Origin: an uncultured Deferribacteraceae bacterium
GTDB taxonomy: Bacteria > Chrysiogenota > Deferribacteres > Deferribacterales > Mucispirillaceae
Assembly: GCA_947041165.1 (NCBI GenBank)
Contig: CAMRCY010000005.1
Location: 16,122-80,121, forward strand
Reading direction: 5' to 3'
DNA length: 64,000 nucleotides
Below, piece after piece: positions 1 through 8,548 of this stretch. Below the pieces are notes generated by a model. It saw only the letters and a program-made list of their open reading frames with translations. It searched no databases and was not told where the DNA came from. The translations under genes were made by a program, and so were the position numbers. Numbering within the stretch: position 1 is the first letter of the stretch; each line of letters starts with the position of its first letter.

Positions 1-342
1 AATACTCTCTCCATATAATGGAACATCTTTCTCTGATAATATCTGGATATTATTACCCGACTCAACTGGAATTAATCCGTTAAGTTTAAGTATTGAGAAA
101 AAGAGTTTTAAAACCTCTCTAGGGTTCATCTCTTTCTGTGAGTCTATTGTTATAGTACCCTTAATATCTGCTTCATTATAGATCATATTTCTGCCTGTAA
201 ACTCTGATACAAATGTAAGAAAATCCTTGATAGGGACATTCTTGAAATTCACATTGTATGAACTTTGAGAATACGCAGTTGATCCAAATGGATTAGATAA
301 AAATATTGATAAAATAAGAAAAAATGTTGCTAAATGTCTCAT
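1..342 (-). CDS. gspD: Type II secretion secretin GspD, N-terminal fragment
   Basis: Partial gene: only the first about 114 codons lie in the window, the rest runs off the left edge. The product begins with MRHLATFFLILSIFL, a signal peptide ending near STAYSQ, followed by the secretin N0 domain (VNFKNVPIKDFLTFVSEFTG, then a GTITIDS strand and an LNGL..V segment). GspD forms the outer-membrane channel of the type II secretion system. Its ATG overlaps the gspC stop as ATGA, so the two are translationally coupled, the usual gspC-gspD order. The identification rests on the N0 pattern and on gspC next door. Confidence 0.85.
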   Translation of the reverse strand, partial: MRHLATFFLILSIFLSNPFGSTAYSQSSYNVNFKNVPIKDFLTFVSEFTGRNMIYNEADIKGTITIDSQKEMNPREVLKLFFSILKLNGLIPVESGNNIQILSEKDVPLYGESI

Positions 343-1184
343 ATAATCTCTACAAATAATGTATTTTTTGTGCCGCTTCGCATTATATCAATGCTAACTG
401 CTGATATATCGTCTAAATTCGACAACATCTGAAATAGAACTTCTGGTGATTTTAAACTTTCGCCGTTGATCCTTGTGATAACGTCACCTATCTGTAAACC
501 TAATTTAGCCAAAGGAGAACCTTCCTTCATTCTTGCAATTTTATAACCTAAAAATTCTGTGCCTTCATATGATGGAGAAACAAGTGCCGATTGTAACACC
601 TTATTTAAATCTTTAAGCTCACCTACAATCTCTGCTCGTGGAATTGATATATTAAGACTACCAGCCGCAGCAGATGTTCCTGATGATTCATTCTTAGAAC
701 TACGACTTGATGCTGTTGAAAGAACACTCTTGCCTTTCTCAATTTTTAAAAGGTATTTCTTACCACCTTTCTCTACTTCAGCCTCATCTATACCTAACGA
801 AACTAATTTTAGTCCCTCTTTCTCTTTACCTATTGATAACGCAATAGTTTTGCCATCTACTAAAATTAATGCAACACCTCTACCAGTATCAGTTGAAACT
901 ATGCCAACTAATTTAGCATTAACAAGCTCTGGAGTAGTAACTGTGCCATCTTCATTCTCAACGTCCACAGCTTGTGCTGAGAGAAGTTCAAGATTAAAAA
1001 TATTATCACTTATAAGTTTTCTTAACATTTCACCAGAATAAACAACAGCTTTTTGACTGCTTACCGATACAACTGGTAGTTTTTTAGCGTCTGCATATAT
1101 ATAAGATATAAGCTCGCTCGCTAGCCAACCAAAAAATACTCCAAATAAAAGTGAGTATGCTAAGTAGGGAATTTTTAAATACAT
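339..1184 (-). CDS. gspC: Type II secretion inner-membrane protein GspC
   Basis: 281 residues. One N-terminal membrane segment (about residues 8-30) is followed by the periplasmic HR domain (about 50-150, with the strand LVGIVSTDTGRGVALILVDG) and, after a Ser-rich linker near 155-175, a C-terminal PDZ domain (about 200-281, containing GSPLAKLGLQIGDVITRING). GspC links the inner-membrane platform to the secretin through the HR domain, and the PDZ domain helps in substrate selection in known systems. It is followed immediately by gspD with a 4-nt overlap. Length and domain order are normal for the family. Confidence 0.88.
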   Translation of the reverse strand: MYLKIPYLAYSLLFGVFFGWLASELISYIYADAKKLPVVSVSSQKAVVYSGEMLRKLISDNIFNLELLSAQAVDVENEDGTVTTPELVNAKLVGIVSTDTGRGVALILVDGKTIALSIGKEKEGLKLVSLGIDEAEVEKGGKKYLLKIEKGKSVLSTASSRSSKNESSGTSAAAGSLNISIPRAEIVGELKDLNKVLQSALVSPSYEGTEFLGYKIARMKEGSPLAKLGLQIGDVITRINGESLKSPEVLFQMLSNLDDISAVSIDIMRSGTKNTLFVEII

Positions 1185-1274
1185 TAGATCAATCTATACC
1201 AATAACCATATAAAATCAACAACTAATTAATCATCTATGCCTTTAATCGCTTGACAGCAAACTATCTATTAAGT

Positions 1275-1715
1275 TTAAAAAATATCTATATTGTATATAA
1301 TAAATATATTTATATTATAAATACAGTGAGTTATTATGGATGGGATTATTGATCTGCTTCTATCATATAAAATACCGAAAACAAGTGAAGGAAAAAACAC
1401 TAGAAATGAATGTAGTATGTCATTATAAAAAAGATGTGATAATGAGAAAATTATCGACGTGACTATATTCGCATAACTAACTATGTATATACTACCAGAT
1501 AACTTCGTGAGTAAAACACTCTGAAATAATCCCCTAAATAAATACTCTTCTACTAATGGTACAAAAATAAGAAAGATTAATACCGACTTTAGATCGATAA
1601 TACCTACTCTTGCATAACCTGTTAATATTAAAATACAAAAAATTATCGCCACCGGTATAGTGGCGATAAATATATCTCGTAAATTAACTCTTAAAATATT
1701 AGTTGTAGAAAACAT
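1275..1715 (-). CDS. CPBP family intramembrane metalloprotease (CAAX-protease-like)
   Basis: 146 residues, almost entirely hydrophobic with four to five membrane segments. The CPBP signature is present: EEYLFRG near residue 56 (Glu-Glu-x3-Arg), FSLSH near 90 (metal-binding His) and HCIYN near 129. These are the expected catalytic motifs of glutamic-type intramembrane peptidases. At 146 residues it is shorter than most members (about 200-250), so it is close to the minimal catalytic core. It starts 12 nt after the sdhB stop and so probably shares the sdh transcript; a functional link to complex II is not known. The substrate cannot be predicted. Confidence 0.75.
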   Translation of the reverse strand: MFSTTNILRVNLRDIFIATIPVAIIFCILILTGYARVGIIDLKSVLIFLIFVPLVEEYLFRGLFQSVLLTKLSGSIYIVSYANIVTSIIFSLSHLFYNDILHSFLVFFPSLVFGILYDRSRSIIPSIITHCIYNINIFIIYNIDIF

Positions 1716-1727
1716 TAATCAAATTGA

Positions 1728-2438
1728 TTAAAACTGCTTATCTAACAACATTTTTCTAATCTCAACAATAGCTTTTGTTGGATTAAGTTCCTTAGGACAA
1801 GCTTTCACACAGTTATATATTGTGTGACAACGCCATACGCCGTGCTTATCGTTCAATATCTTCAGACGCTCATCTGTACCTTCATCACGCGTGTCACTAA
1901 TGTATCTCCACGCACGTAAAAAAGCGTTTGGCCCTAGATAATCTTTATCTGTCCAGTAACTAGGACATGATGATGAACAACAACCACATAATATACACTC
2001 ATATAAACCATCTAATTTCTTTCTGTCCTCTTCTGACTGATAAATTTCTTTATCGCCAGTAGGTGTGCTTCTTATTAAATACGGTTTAACTGTAATAAAT
2101 TTCTCAAAGAAATCTTCTACATCTACAACTAAATCTCTCATAACAGGCATTCCTGGTAATGGCTGAAGAACTATCTTACGAGTACTAATATCTTCTATTT
2201 TAGTCATACATGCTAACATGTTTACGCCATTTACATTTAAACCATCTGAACCACAAACACCTTCACGACATGATCTTCTAAATGTTAACGTATGATCTAG
2301 TTCCCATTTAATCTGATTTAATGCTTCTAGTATTAACATACCCGGACGACGTATCTCTACTTCATATTTCTGATAATACGCTGATTTATCTTTATCTGGA
2401 TCGTATCTTAATATCTCAAAAGTTACCTTTTTTCCCAT
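1728..2438 (-). CDS. sdhB: Succinate dehydrogenase iron-sulfur subunit
   Basis: 236 residues. It carries electrons from the SdhA flavin to quinone through three clusters. The [2Fe-2S] motif is SCREGVCGSDG, with Asp in the fourth-ligand position as in E. coli SdhB, plus a later LAC. The [4Fe-4S] motif is CILCGCCSSSCP (about residues 148-159). The [3Fe-4S] motif is CHTIYNCVKACPK near the C-terminus, followed by NPTKAI. Cluster spacing and length match succinate:quinone reductases more closely than menaquinol-fumarate reductases. It lies downstream of sdhA with a 122-bp gap that contains a 38-bp direct duplication. Confidence 0.95.
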   Translation of the reverse strand: MGKKVTFEILRYDPDKDKSAYYQKYEVEIRRPGMLILEALNQIKWELDHTLTFRRSCREGVCGSDGLNVNGVNMLACMTKIEDISTRKIVLQPLPGMPVMRDLVVDVEDFFEKFITVKPYLIRSTPTGDKEIYQSEEDRKKLDGLYECILCGCCSSSCPSYWTDKDYLGPNAFLRAWRYISDTRDEGTDERLKILNDKHGVWRCHTIYNCVKACPKELNPTKAIVEIRKMLLDKQF

Positions 2439-2476
2439 ATTATGCCTTCCTCAATAATTCTTAATTAATAATAAGT

Positions 2477-2549
2477 GTTAATAAATAAAATACTTATTAA
2501 CTAATGCAATAATTGTTAATAAATAAAATACCTATTAACTAATAACATA
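2477..2549. repeat. 38-bp direct tandem duplication between sdhA and sdhB
   Basis: Two head-to-tail copies begin at 2477 and 2515 (GTTAATAAATAAAATAC in both). The first 28-29 bases differ at one position, then the copies diverge. It occupies most of the 122-bp sdhA-sdhB spacer and carries no clear hairpin. Confidence 0.8.
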
Positions 2550-2560
2550 ATCTCTGTAGA

Positions 2561-4324
2561 TTAATAAACTCTTGCTTTTGGTTCAAAACTTTCTACTGTA
2601 AGTGGTTTTAATCTAACAGCTCTATACTCAACCTTGATATCTTTACCGTTTGAAGTTATATCAGTGTGTTTTAAGAAATTCTTGTCATCTCTATCTGGAT
2701 AGTCATCTCTATAATGTCCACCACGAGATTCTTTTCTTGCAAGTGCACCTTCAGTCGCAGCTCTTGCTACTAATATCATATTGTTTAACTCTAACGCCTC
2801 AACAAGATCTAAATTGTAAACTGATGATTTATCAGCAACTTTATAATCTTCTATCAACGACTCTAATTCAATTAAATCTTTACGAGCAGTTGTCATCAAT
2901 TCTTCAGTTCTGAAAACTCCAACATTTTTTTGCATAGTTTTAGTTAATTTTGAGTATAATGGGCCAAATGTGTTCTTACCAGTTCCATTTGCAAATTTAT
3001 TAAGTAACGCAATACCTTCACTACCAGCGTTCTCTGGAAGTTCTGCAAATGCATTTTCCTTAGCATATAAAGCCGCTTGCTCACCTGTTGTTCTACCAAA
3101 TACAACTAAATCTAGTAATGAGTTAGTTCCAAGTCTGTTTGCACCGTGAACTGAATTAGCTGCACACTCGCCTGCTGCAAAAAATCCAGGAACATCAACC
3201 TCTTTGCCACCTTTCATAGTAACAACTTGACCTAAATAGTTAGTTGGTATTCCACCATTTTGATAATGCGCTGTTGGAACAACTGGAATAGGATCTTTAA
3301 TACAATCTACTCCTGCAAATACTAATGATAGTTCATGAATTCCTGGTAATTTTTCTAAAATAGCCTCTTTACCGATATGATCTATCTTTAATAATATATG
3401 ATCTTTATCTGGACCTGCTCCGTTACCATCTAATATCTCTTTCTGCATTGAACGTGATACGATATCTCGTGGTGCTAAATCTTTAATAGTTGGAGCATAT
3501 TTTTCCATGAAACGCTCGCCCTTACCATTTAATAATATACCACCCTCTCCTCTAACACCCTCAGTAATTAAATTACCTGCAGTGTAAACACCTGTTGGAT
3601 GAAATTGGAACGACTCAGCGTCACACCATGAGAAACCTGCTCTCATCGCTAATGCTAATCCATCACCAGTATTTATATGTGCATTTGAGTTTGTTTCATA
3701 TATTCTACAATTTCCACCTGTTGCAAATATAACAGCTTTTGCATGGAACATATGTAAACTACCATTTTGAAGATCCATAGCTAATACACCGACTACTGCA
3801 TCGCCATTCTTAATTAACTCTAATGCATAAAATTCTGAGTAAAACTCTGTGCCTTGTGCAACTGATTTTTCATATAACGTCTGAAGCATAGCGTGACCTG
3901 TTCTATCTGCAACGTAACAAGCACGTTTTACTGGACGCTTACCGTATTCAGCTGTGTGTCCACCAAATGGACGTTGAGCAATCTTGCCCTCAGCTGTTCT
4001 GTTAAATGGTAGACCTAGATGCTCTAATGCTATGATCATCTCTGGTGCCATACGACACATATACTCTGCTGAATCTTGATCACAAAGATAATCAGATCCC
4101 TTAACTGTATCAAACATATGCCAATGCCAGTTATCTGGCTCTAAGTTACCAAGTGCTGCAGCTATTCCGCCTTGTGCTGAAATTGTGTGGCTTCTTGTTG
4201 GATAAACTTCTGATATAACAGCTGTTTTAACATGTTGTGATGCAACCTGTGCAGCATTTAAGCCAGCGCCACCTGCTCCCACAACTAAAACATCATATTT
4301 ATGAGTTTCTATTTTAATCGACAT
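2561..4324 (-). CDS. sdhA: Succinate dehydrogenase flavoprotein subunit
   Basis: 587 residues, full length for the family. The Rossmann FAD motif VVGAGGAGLNAA is at about residues 14-25. The covalent-FAD histidine lies in RSHTISAQGGIAAALGN (H46). Substrate-site elements include FQFHPTGV near 240, TEGVRGEGG, HGANRLGTNSLLDLVVFGR and the C-terminal RAATEGALARKESRGGHYR, which carries the active-site Arg. It oxidises succinate to fumarate on the cytoplasmic face of complex II. The order sdhC-sdhD-sdhA-sdhB is the classical proteobacterial one. The covalent-FAD step probably uses the SdhE-like protein encoded at 6578-6880. Confidence 0.96.
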   Translation of the reverse strand: MSIKIETHKYDVLVVGAGGAGLNAAQVASQHVKTAVISEVYPTRSHTISAQGGIAAALGNLEPDNWHWHMFDTVKGSDYLCDQDSAEYMCRMAPEMIIALEHLGLPFNRTAEGKIAQRPFGGHTAEYGKRPVKRACYVADRTGHAMLQTLYEKSVAQGTEFYSEFYALELIKNGDAVVGVLAMDLQNGSLHMFHAKAVIFATGGNCRIYETNSNAHINTGDGLALAMRAGFSWCDAESFQFHPTGVYTAGNLITEGVRGEGGILLNGKGERFMEKYAPTIKDLAPRDIVSRSMQKEILDGNGAGPDKDHILLKIDHIGKEAILEKLPGIHELSLVFAGVDCIKDPIPVVPTAHYQNGGIPTNYLGQVVTMKGGKEVDVPGFFAAGECAANSVHGANRLGTNSLLDLVVFGRTTGEQAALYAKENAFAELPENAGSEGIALLNKFANGTGKNTFGPLYSKLTKTMQKNVGVFRTEELMTTARKDLIELESLIEDYKVADKSSVYNLDLVEALELNNMILVARAATEGALARKESRGGHYRDDYPDRDDKNFLKHTDITSNGKDIKVEYRAVRLKPLTVESFEPKARVY

Positions 4325-4359
4325 TTTTTCACCTTTAATTTATTAAGATACGTATAACT

Positions 4360-4674
4360 CTATGGAAGCAAGCCTAGACCTAAAATAATCATAGCTACCC
4401 CTATTGCCCAGTATATAAGAAGTAATATAAATCTTTTACCTATTCCTGAAACATAATCATCTGTGATCATCTTTAAACCATTAACAGCGTGAAAAACCCC
4501 AAAGATTAAAACAAACCCTAATACCAATCTATTCATACCGTCATAAGCGCCTGTTATCATTCCGCCTATATGAAATGTTAGTGCAAACATCAGAATAACA
4601 GCTGATACTCGTTGTAACATCCAACCTAGTGTTCCGTTATTTCCTGTGCCTGTAAATTTATATCTATTATCCAT
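4360..4674 (-). CDS. sdhD: Succinate dehydrogenase membrane anchor subunit D
   Basis: 104 residues with three predicted membrane helices. The helix-2 motif FHAVNGLKMITDDYV (His62) matches the E. coli SdhD region where a histidine ligates haem b and the DY pair lies near the quinone site. The N-terminal GTLGWMLQRVSAVIL is typical of these anchors. It overlaps the sdhC stop by one base. Family and role follow from position in the operon and the haem-ligand motif; overall similarity in this family is always low. Confidence 0.85.
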   Translation of the reverse strand: MDNRYKFTGTGNNGTLGWMLQRVSAVILMFALTFHIGGMITGAYDGMNRLVLGFVLIFGVFHAVNGLKMITDDYVSGIGKRFILLLIYWAIGVAMIILGLGLLP

Positions 4675-5045
4675 TAAATCACCCCTTTAGACATAAAAGT
4701 GATACCAACAACTGACAATATTATTACTGTCAACACAAAAACAATGCCTAGATATTTATTAAATTTGTCTCTGTCTGATGCATTAGCAAACTCCATAAGT
4801 AGTATACGTAATCCGTTTAACGTGTGAAATACAAACGATACTATCATTATAGACTTAACTATAGGATTTGCTAAAAGTGTTGGCAAAAACGCACAAACAC
4901 CTGATGAACCTAGCATGTGAAACAAAAAATAAACTACTAGTATAACTGCTGTAATACGATGCAACATCCAAGCTATCATTCCGGGATGTCTTTTGTATCC
5001 CACCTTCTTTGGATAGGACAGTAGATCTTTTCTTGGCATAACCAT
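4674..5045 (-). CDS. sdhC: Succinate dehydrogenase cytochrome b556 subunit
   Basis: 123 residues, three membrane helices. The signature RHPGMIAWMLHRITAVIL (residues about 19-36) corresponds to the family pattern with the Ser/Arg quinone-site region, and FHTLNGLRILLMEFA (His74) corresponds to the helix that carries the haem b ligand. It is the first gene of the leftward sdh operon, preceded by an 870-bp gap that should contain the promoter. An ATG at 5045 is used; upstream AGGAG lies 5-9 nt away in the gene orientation. Confidence 0.87.
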   Translation of the reverse strand: MVMPRKDLLSYPKKVGYKRHPGMIAWMLHRITAVILVVYFLFHMLGSSGVCAFLPTLLANPIVKSIMIVSFVFHTLNGLRILLMEFANASDRDKFNKYLGIVFVLTVIILSVVGITFMSKGVI

Positions 5046-5917
5046 ACTCCTAATTATAAAAATTTATTTGACTCTTATTTGGCGAACTTATTACCAACTA
5101 AACAAAATTGTCACATACATTACTACTAACTTAAATTAACCACTACTAAATTGACGCAACTTAATAACTGCCAAAACAACTTAATGAATAAAACATAATA
5201 TATCTGATAATTAGAAATTCTTTGAAATGTTAATCAACAAAAGATCATCATATTTAACTCTTACTGACGATCTGGAATATCAATCGACAAACAAACAATA
5301 TGTTTAGTGGTTATAAACCACGCAAAATATTAATCAATTTAAAAAAAATGATAAAACTACGTATTTGAAAGTACAATATAAAACTTGGAGTAGCATTATC
5401 TTATTTCAAAGTGAGATTGTCAACTAAAAATAGAAAAAACATAATAATTAATTAAATGAGTAGTAAGCTGTTTTATAAAATAAAATATCAACGATCTCTA
5501 GACATAAGAAGATTATAACTAGGCTCTATATAGAATATCTATATCGCTCTCCACAGCAAAGTATACGTATTCACTAATGATTAGGTAAAACCTGTTAATA
5601 GTTTCGATTTGAAAAACCTTTATAAATAAAGGGTATTATAGCTGTTGACAAAAAATAGCCTTAACTATCAACAACTTAACTAAAAAGCCTTTTAATCACT
5701 ATACTTTTGAATAGTTGATATAAAAACAAGATATTATTGTGTTAAAACTGTTAAAAGAGGACATATATCCACGAAATGACTTGAGAAATCAACCCTCAAT
5801 ACTATTTGCTTAAATTTTAAGCAGTTGACTCTATTTATATTTATATGAATAATCTGCTCATCTTTATCTTTAAATAAAAGGATTGTTTTTTAGATATGTT
5901 TAATATAAAATCTAGTA
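5046..5917. other. Long AT-rich gap between divergent sdhC and the DUF2007-like gene
   Basis: 872 bp without a convincing coding region. The clearest structure is the perfect inverted repeat GTGGTT-ATA-AACCAC near 5307-5321; a weaker hairpin (ACCTTTAT ... ATAAAGGGT) lies near 5616-5634. Neither has a T tract. As the gap separates divergent genes it must hold the sdh promoter on the minus strand, but no consensus pair stands out. I see no tRNA, rRNA or recognisable ncRNA. Confidence 0.5.
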
Positions 5918-6241
5918 ATGAAATGTGTTAAGGTTTATACAAAAAGGAAACTTGCTGATGTCGATGCCTCTAGATTACTATCTAATAGTATTCCATGTAT
6001 CGTTTTTGGACATGAATTAACCCCTAAAATAGTAACTATTGATAGTGGTGCAAACTTAGTTGAACTTTGTGTTGAAGATAAATATTTCACACGTGCAGAA
6101 GCCATAATTAATAATACCGATCCAGCTATAGTTAAAATTTTCAAAATATTAACATATAAAAATCACCATAAACAGATAGCGATAAGAAATAAAAAACTTA
6201 AACAACTTGAAAGAAATGAAAAAAATGATGGTAAGAAATAG
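5918..6241 (+). CDS. DUF2007-like small protein
   Basis: 107 residues. Residues 1-70 follow the DUF2007 pattern: an initial strand (KCVKVYTKRKLADVDASRLL), the loop SNSIPCIVFGHEL, a central strand, then VELCVEDKYFTRAEAII, which resembles the 'V.V...d...A..ll' end of the domain. The C-terminal 35 residues are Lys-rich and basic. DUF2007 proteins are described as possible signal-transducing proteins with a PII-like fold; no biochemical role is established. It stands alone between sdhC and the sdhE-like gene on the opposite strand. The assignment is by pattern only. Confidence 0.55.
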   Translation: MKCVKVYTKRKLADVDASRLLSNSIPCIVFGHELTPKIVTIDSGANLVELCVEDKYFTRAEAIINNTDPAIVKIFKILTYKNHHKQIAIRNKKLKQLERNEKNDGKK

Positions 6242-6290
6242 TAAACTTAGAAAATACGATACCATCTATCTAATTATAATCTCATAAAAA

Positions 6291-6550
6291 CATATAATCA
6301 ATTTACGTGCAAAATCATATATACTATTAATATATGCAAAACTCATATCTGCTAAATTACACATATAATCAATTTACGTGCAAAATCATATATACTATTA
6401 ATATATGTAAAACTCACATCAGCTAAATTACACATATAATTAATTTACGTGCAAAATCATATATACTGTTAATATATGCAAAACTCACATCTGCTAAATT
6501 ACACATATAATCAATTTACGTACAAAATCATATATACTATTAATATATGC
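6291..6550. repeat. 71-bp tandem repeat, about 3.7 copies
   Basis: Copies start at 6291, 6362, 6433 and 6504 with CATATAATCAATTTACGTGC (third copy TTAATT). The copies differ at only a few positions and show exact 71-bp spacing. All three forward frames contain stops, so it is non-coding. It fills the gap between the 3' ends of the DUF2007-like and sdhE-like genes. Confidence 0.92.
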
Positions 6551-6577
6551 CTCAACTGATATAGAAGATATCACAAC

Positions 6578-6880
6578 TTATTTTGTGTTTTGTTTGATAG
6601 ACTCATCTCTATATGTGCGTGAGTAGTTCTCAACCTCTAATAAAATTTCTTGATCGTATCGATCTTTAAAGTCTGTATGTTTTTTAACACCCATAATTAT
6701 ATCGAAAAGATCGTTATCATATATATCTCGAAGTAATATATTTAATCGTTCTAACTTCTCATCGCTATAATTTTCAAATACGATTTCCTCAACAAAACCT
6801 TTTATCACATACTCATTCTCTAACATAGCTCTGCGTGCTGCTTGGAAACATGCTTTCTTGTATAAAGGGTTATTTATCAT
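6578..6880 (-). CDS. sdhE: SdhE-like FAD assembly factor (succinate dehydrogenase flavinylation)
   Basis: 100 residues. The pattern ARRAMLENEYVIKGFVEE ... YSDEKLERLNILL ... DNDLFDIIMG aligns along its whole length with E. coli SdhE (ACRRGMRELD..., YDSLSDDEK..FIRLLE, DPDLFNWLM). SdhE promotes covalent attachment of FAD to SdhA. The signature RGxxE is RAMLE here, so the invariant Gly is Ala. A ribosome binding site GAGGA lies 5-6 nt before the ATG. It is 1.5 kb from the sdh operon on the same strand, which supports the assignment. I recognised it by alignment from memory; a profile search would confirm. Confidence 0.7.
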   Translation of the reverse strand: MINNPLYKKACFQAARRAMLENEYVIKGFVEEIVFENYSDEKLERLNILLRDIYDNDLFDIIMGVKKHTDFKDRYDQEILLEVENYSRTYRDESIKQNTK

Positions 6881-7009
6881 AATGTCCTCGCTTTAATATA
6901 TATACTACCTACCCATTTCTAACCTTTATAGATAATAATTGCAATAATTATAATGATTGGCATAAACATTGCTTTACTAAAACCAACTAATATATGAAGT
7001 GGGTATTTT

Positions 7010-7192
7010 ATGTCAAACTCTAATAATAAACTTAAAGTTCAAAATCAAAAACAGATAGATAAACAACAAGATAACTATAATCTATTAAATAATTCTGATA
7101 AACAGTTGTCGGATTTAGATAAATCCATTTTAGAACTTTATGAGCTTATCGAGAACCTAAAAGAGAAAAGTGAAAACAGAATAAATAAGTAA
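7010..7192 (+). CDS. Small hydrophilic coiled-coil-like protein
   Basis: 60 residues, no recognised family. The first 28 residues are Asn/Gln/Lys-rich; residues 30-57 (SDLDKSILELYELIENLKEK) have heptad spacing of Leu/Ile and could form a short coiled coil. A weak ribosome binding site (AGTGGG) lies 6-8 nt before the ATG. It may be a real small gene, as the flanking sequence is otherwise stop-rich, but low-complexity AT-rich DNA can also give such an ORF. Confidence 0.4.
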   Translation: MSNSNNKLKVQNQKQIDKQQDNYNLLNNSDKQLSDLDKSILELYELIENLKEKSENRINK

Positions 7193-7203
7193 TATCCATA
7201 AAT

Positions 7204-7223
7204 ATATTGACACTTGTCAATAT
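7204..7223. promoter_or_regulatory. Perfect 9-bp dyad, operator-like
   Basis: ATATTGACA, a two-base centre CT, then TGTCAATAT. The spacing is too small for an RNA hairpin and fits a dimeric DNA-binding protein. It lies 12 bp after the 60-codon gene and about 220 bp before the gene at 7441. The protein that would bind is not known. Confidence 0.35.
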
Positions 7224-7440
7224 AATCAATAAAATCAACATATATCTATATTTTCTATGATCATGTCATTAAAACTTATTATATAGCCATATTTGTTGCA
7301 CTAGAATAAATTAATTATATAATAGGTCAACCTTGATCGTAATAGATATTCCTTAACAGGTAGTTATTGCTATAAACAATAATCATTTATGTTAAGTATC
7401 AACTAAAATAACTAATAATCATTTTAATCGAGGTGTTCGT

Positions 7441-8385
7441 ATGGATAAAGATATCAAAGCTGTGAAAAGTAGCCTTTCTGCACCAAAAAACAAGCCAGCT
7501 AAAAAAAGTGGTAGTAAAAAAATAGTTTTTATTATCTTTTTCACTTTCCTTGTAATTATTTCTGTAGGGATTATCTCACTACATCTATACTCAAACTACA
7601 AACTAAATGCTGTGTTGAAATCTACTATTAGATCTGTTCGTGGAAATACAGAACTATCTTACGCTAAAGCTGAATACACTTTCTGGAATAAACAACTGCG
7701 TATCGACGATTTAACTGTTGTGTATGGTGATTCAACTGTTGCAAAATTTGGTACAGTACATCTTCCTAATATTGGGTTTCAAGAAAATCTGCTTTCTGAT
7801 CTCTCATTTACATTTGAGAATGCTCAATTAAATCTTTCTGCACCTGTCTTTAAAATGTTAGGTAAACGAATTGAAACATTAGGATATAACCCTTTATATT
7901 TTAAAGGCTCGGTGGCTATAAAATATAATACTACTCATAAAAATTTAACAGTTAACACTTTTGAACTTGATATTAAAAACTTAGGTACATTAAATGTAGA
8001 GTTTGAAATACCTAATGTGGAAACTAAATACGATCTACTTAATAATAGTTTTGACAGACTTAGAATAAATTTTGTTAATAACGGTATCATTAACGAAGTT
8101 GTACGCAGTTACGCTACAAGTAGAGGATATGATATTATACAAGGTAAAGAGGTTGCTCTTTACAGATTAAAAACTGTGATGTCTAAATATAAGCCTATTA
8201 GTAACCAATATAGACAGTTAACTAGTTTATATGATTTTATGGAAAATTCGTCTGAGATACTTTTTTCATCAGATGTTAGAACTGATCTTGCACTTAAAGA
8301 TCTAATCGAAATCATGAACGCTAAAAACTATAACAGTATCGTGAGAGCTATACTTAATTTACCACTTATAATTATAACAAAATAA
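7441..8385 (+). CDS. Membrane-anchored periplasmic protein of unknown function
   Basis: 314 residues. A Lys-rich cytoplasmic N-terminus (1-27) precedes one membrane helix (about 28-50). The remainder is probably periplasmic with alternating beta strands (RIDDLTVVYGDSTVAKFGTV; LTVNTFELDIKNLGTLNVEF), which recall AsmA/YdgA-type lipid-facing proteins, but I cannot assign a family. The conserved-looking block is around residues 140-200. The GAGGTG ribosome binding site is 6 nt from the ATG. It is followed by a strong terminator at 8407-8443, so it is expressed alone or with the upstream small gene. Confidence 0.7.
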   Translation: MDKDIKAVKSSLSAPKNKPAKKSGSKKIVFIIFFTFLVIISVGIISLHLYSNYKLNAVLKSTIRSVRGNTELSYAKAEYTFWNKQLRIDDLTVVYGDSTVAKFGTVHLPNIGFQENLLSDLSFTFENAQLNLSAPVFKMLGKRIETLGYNPLYFKGSVAIKYNTTHKNLTVNTFELDIKNLGTLNVEFEIPNVETKYDLLNNSFDRLRINFVNNGIINEVVRSYATSRGYDIIQGKEVALYRLKTVMSKYKPISNQYRQLTSLYDFMENSSEILFSSDVRTDLALKDLIEIMNAKNYNSIVRAILNLPLIIITK

Positions 8386-8406
8386 TTTACCACTTATAGA
8401 TAATAA

Positions 8407-8443
8407 AAAAGATCCTCTTTAAATAATTAAAGGGGATCTTTTT
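8407..8443 (+). terminator. Rho-independent terminator
   Basis: A 16-bp stem (left AAAAGATCCTCTTTAA, loop ATAA, right TTAAAGGGGATCTTTT, one G-U pair) ends in a run of T. It lies 22 bp after the stop at 8385. Because the left arm starts with A residues it could also work on the minus strand. Confidence 0.9.
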
Positions 8444-8548
8444 ATGTGAACTTAAATTGATATAATAAAACTCTACACCGTAAAATATTAATCCGCAAAA
8501 TCTAAACCATTAACATAAAACCACTAACTTTAAACCAATTAATATTAT

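Noticed and set aside
559..1041. 160-codon plus-strand ORF
   Set aside because: It lies entirely opposite gspC and has the Ser/Pro-rich composition of an antisense shadow; the same applies to many other long antisense frames (for example 54493-54867 and 36165-36608).
5046..5917. Search for tmRNA, SRP RNA, RNase P RNA or 6S RNA in the 870-bp gap
   Set aside because: None of their conserved core sequences is visible; the region is too AT-rich and unstructured.
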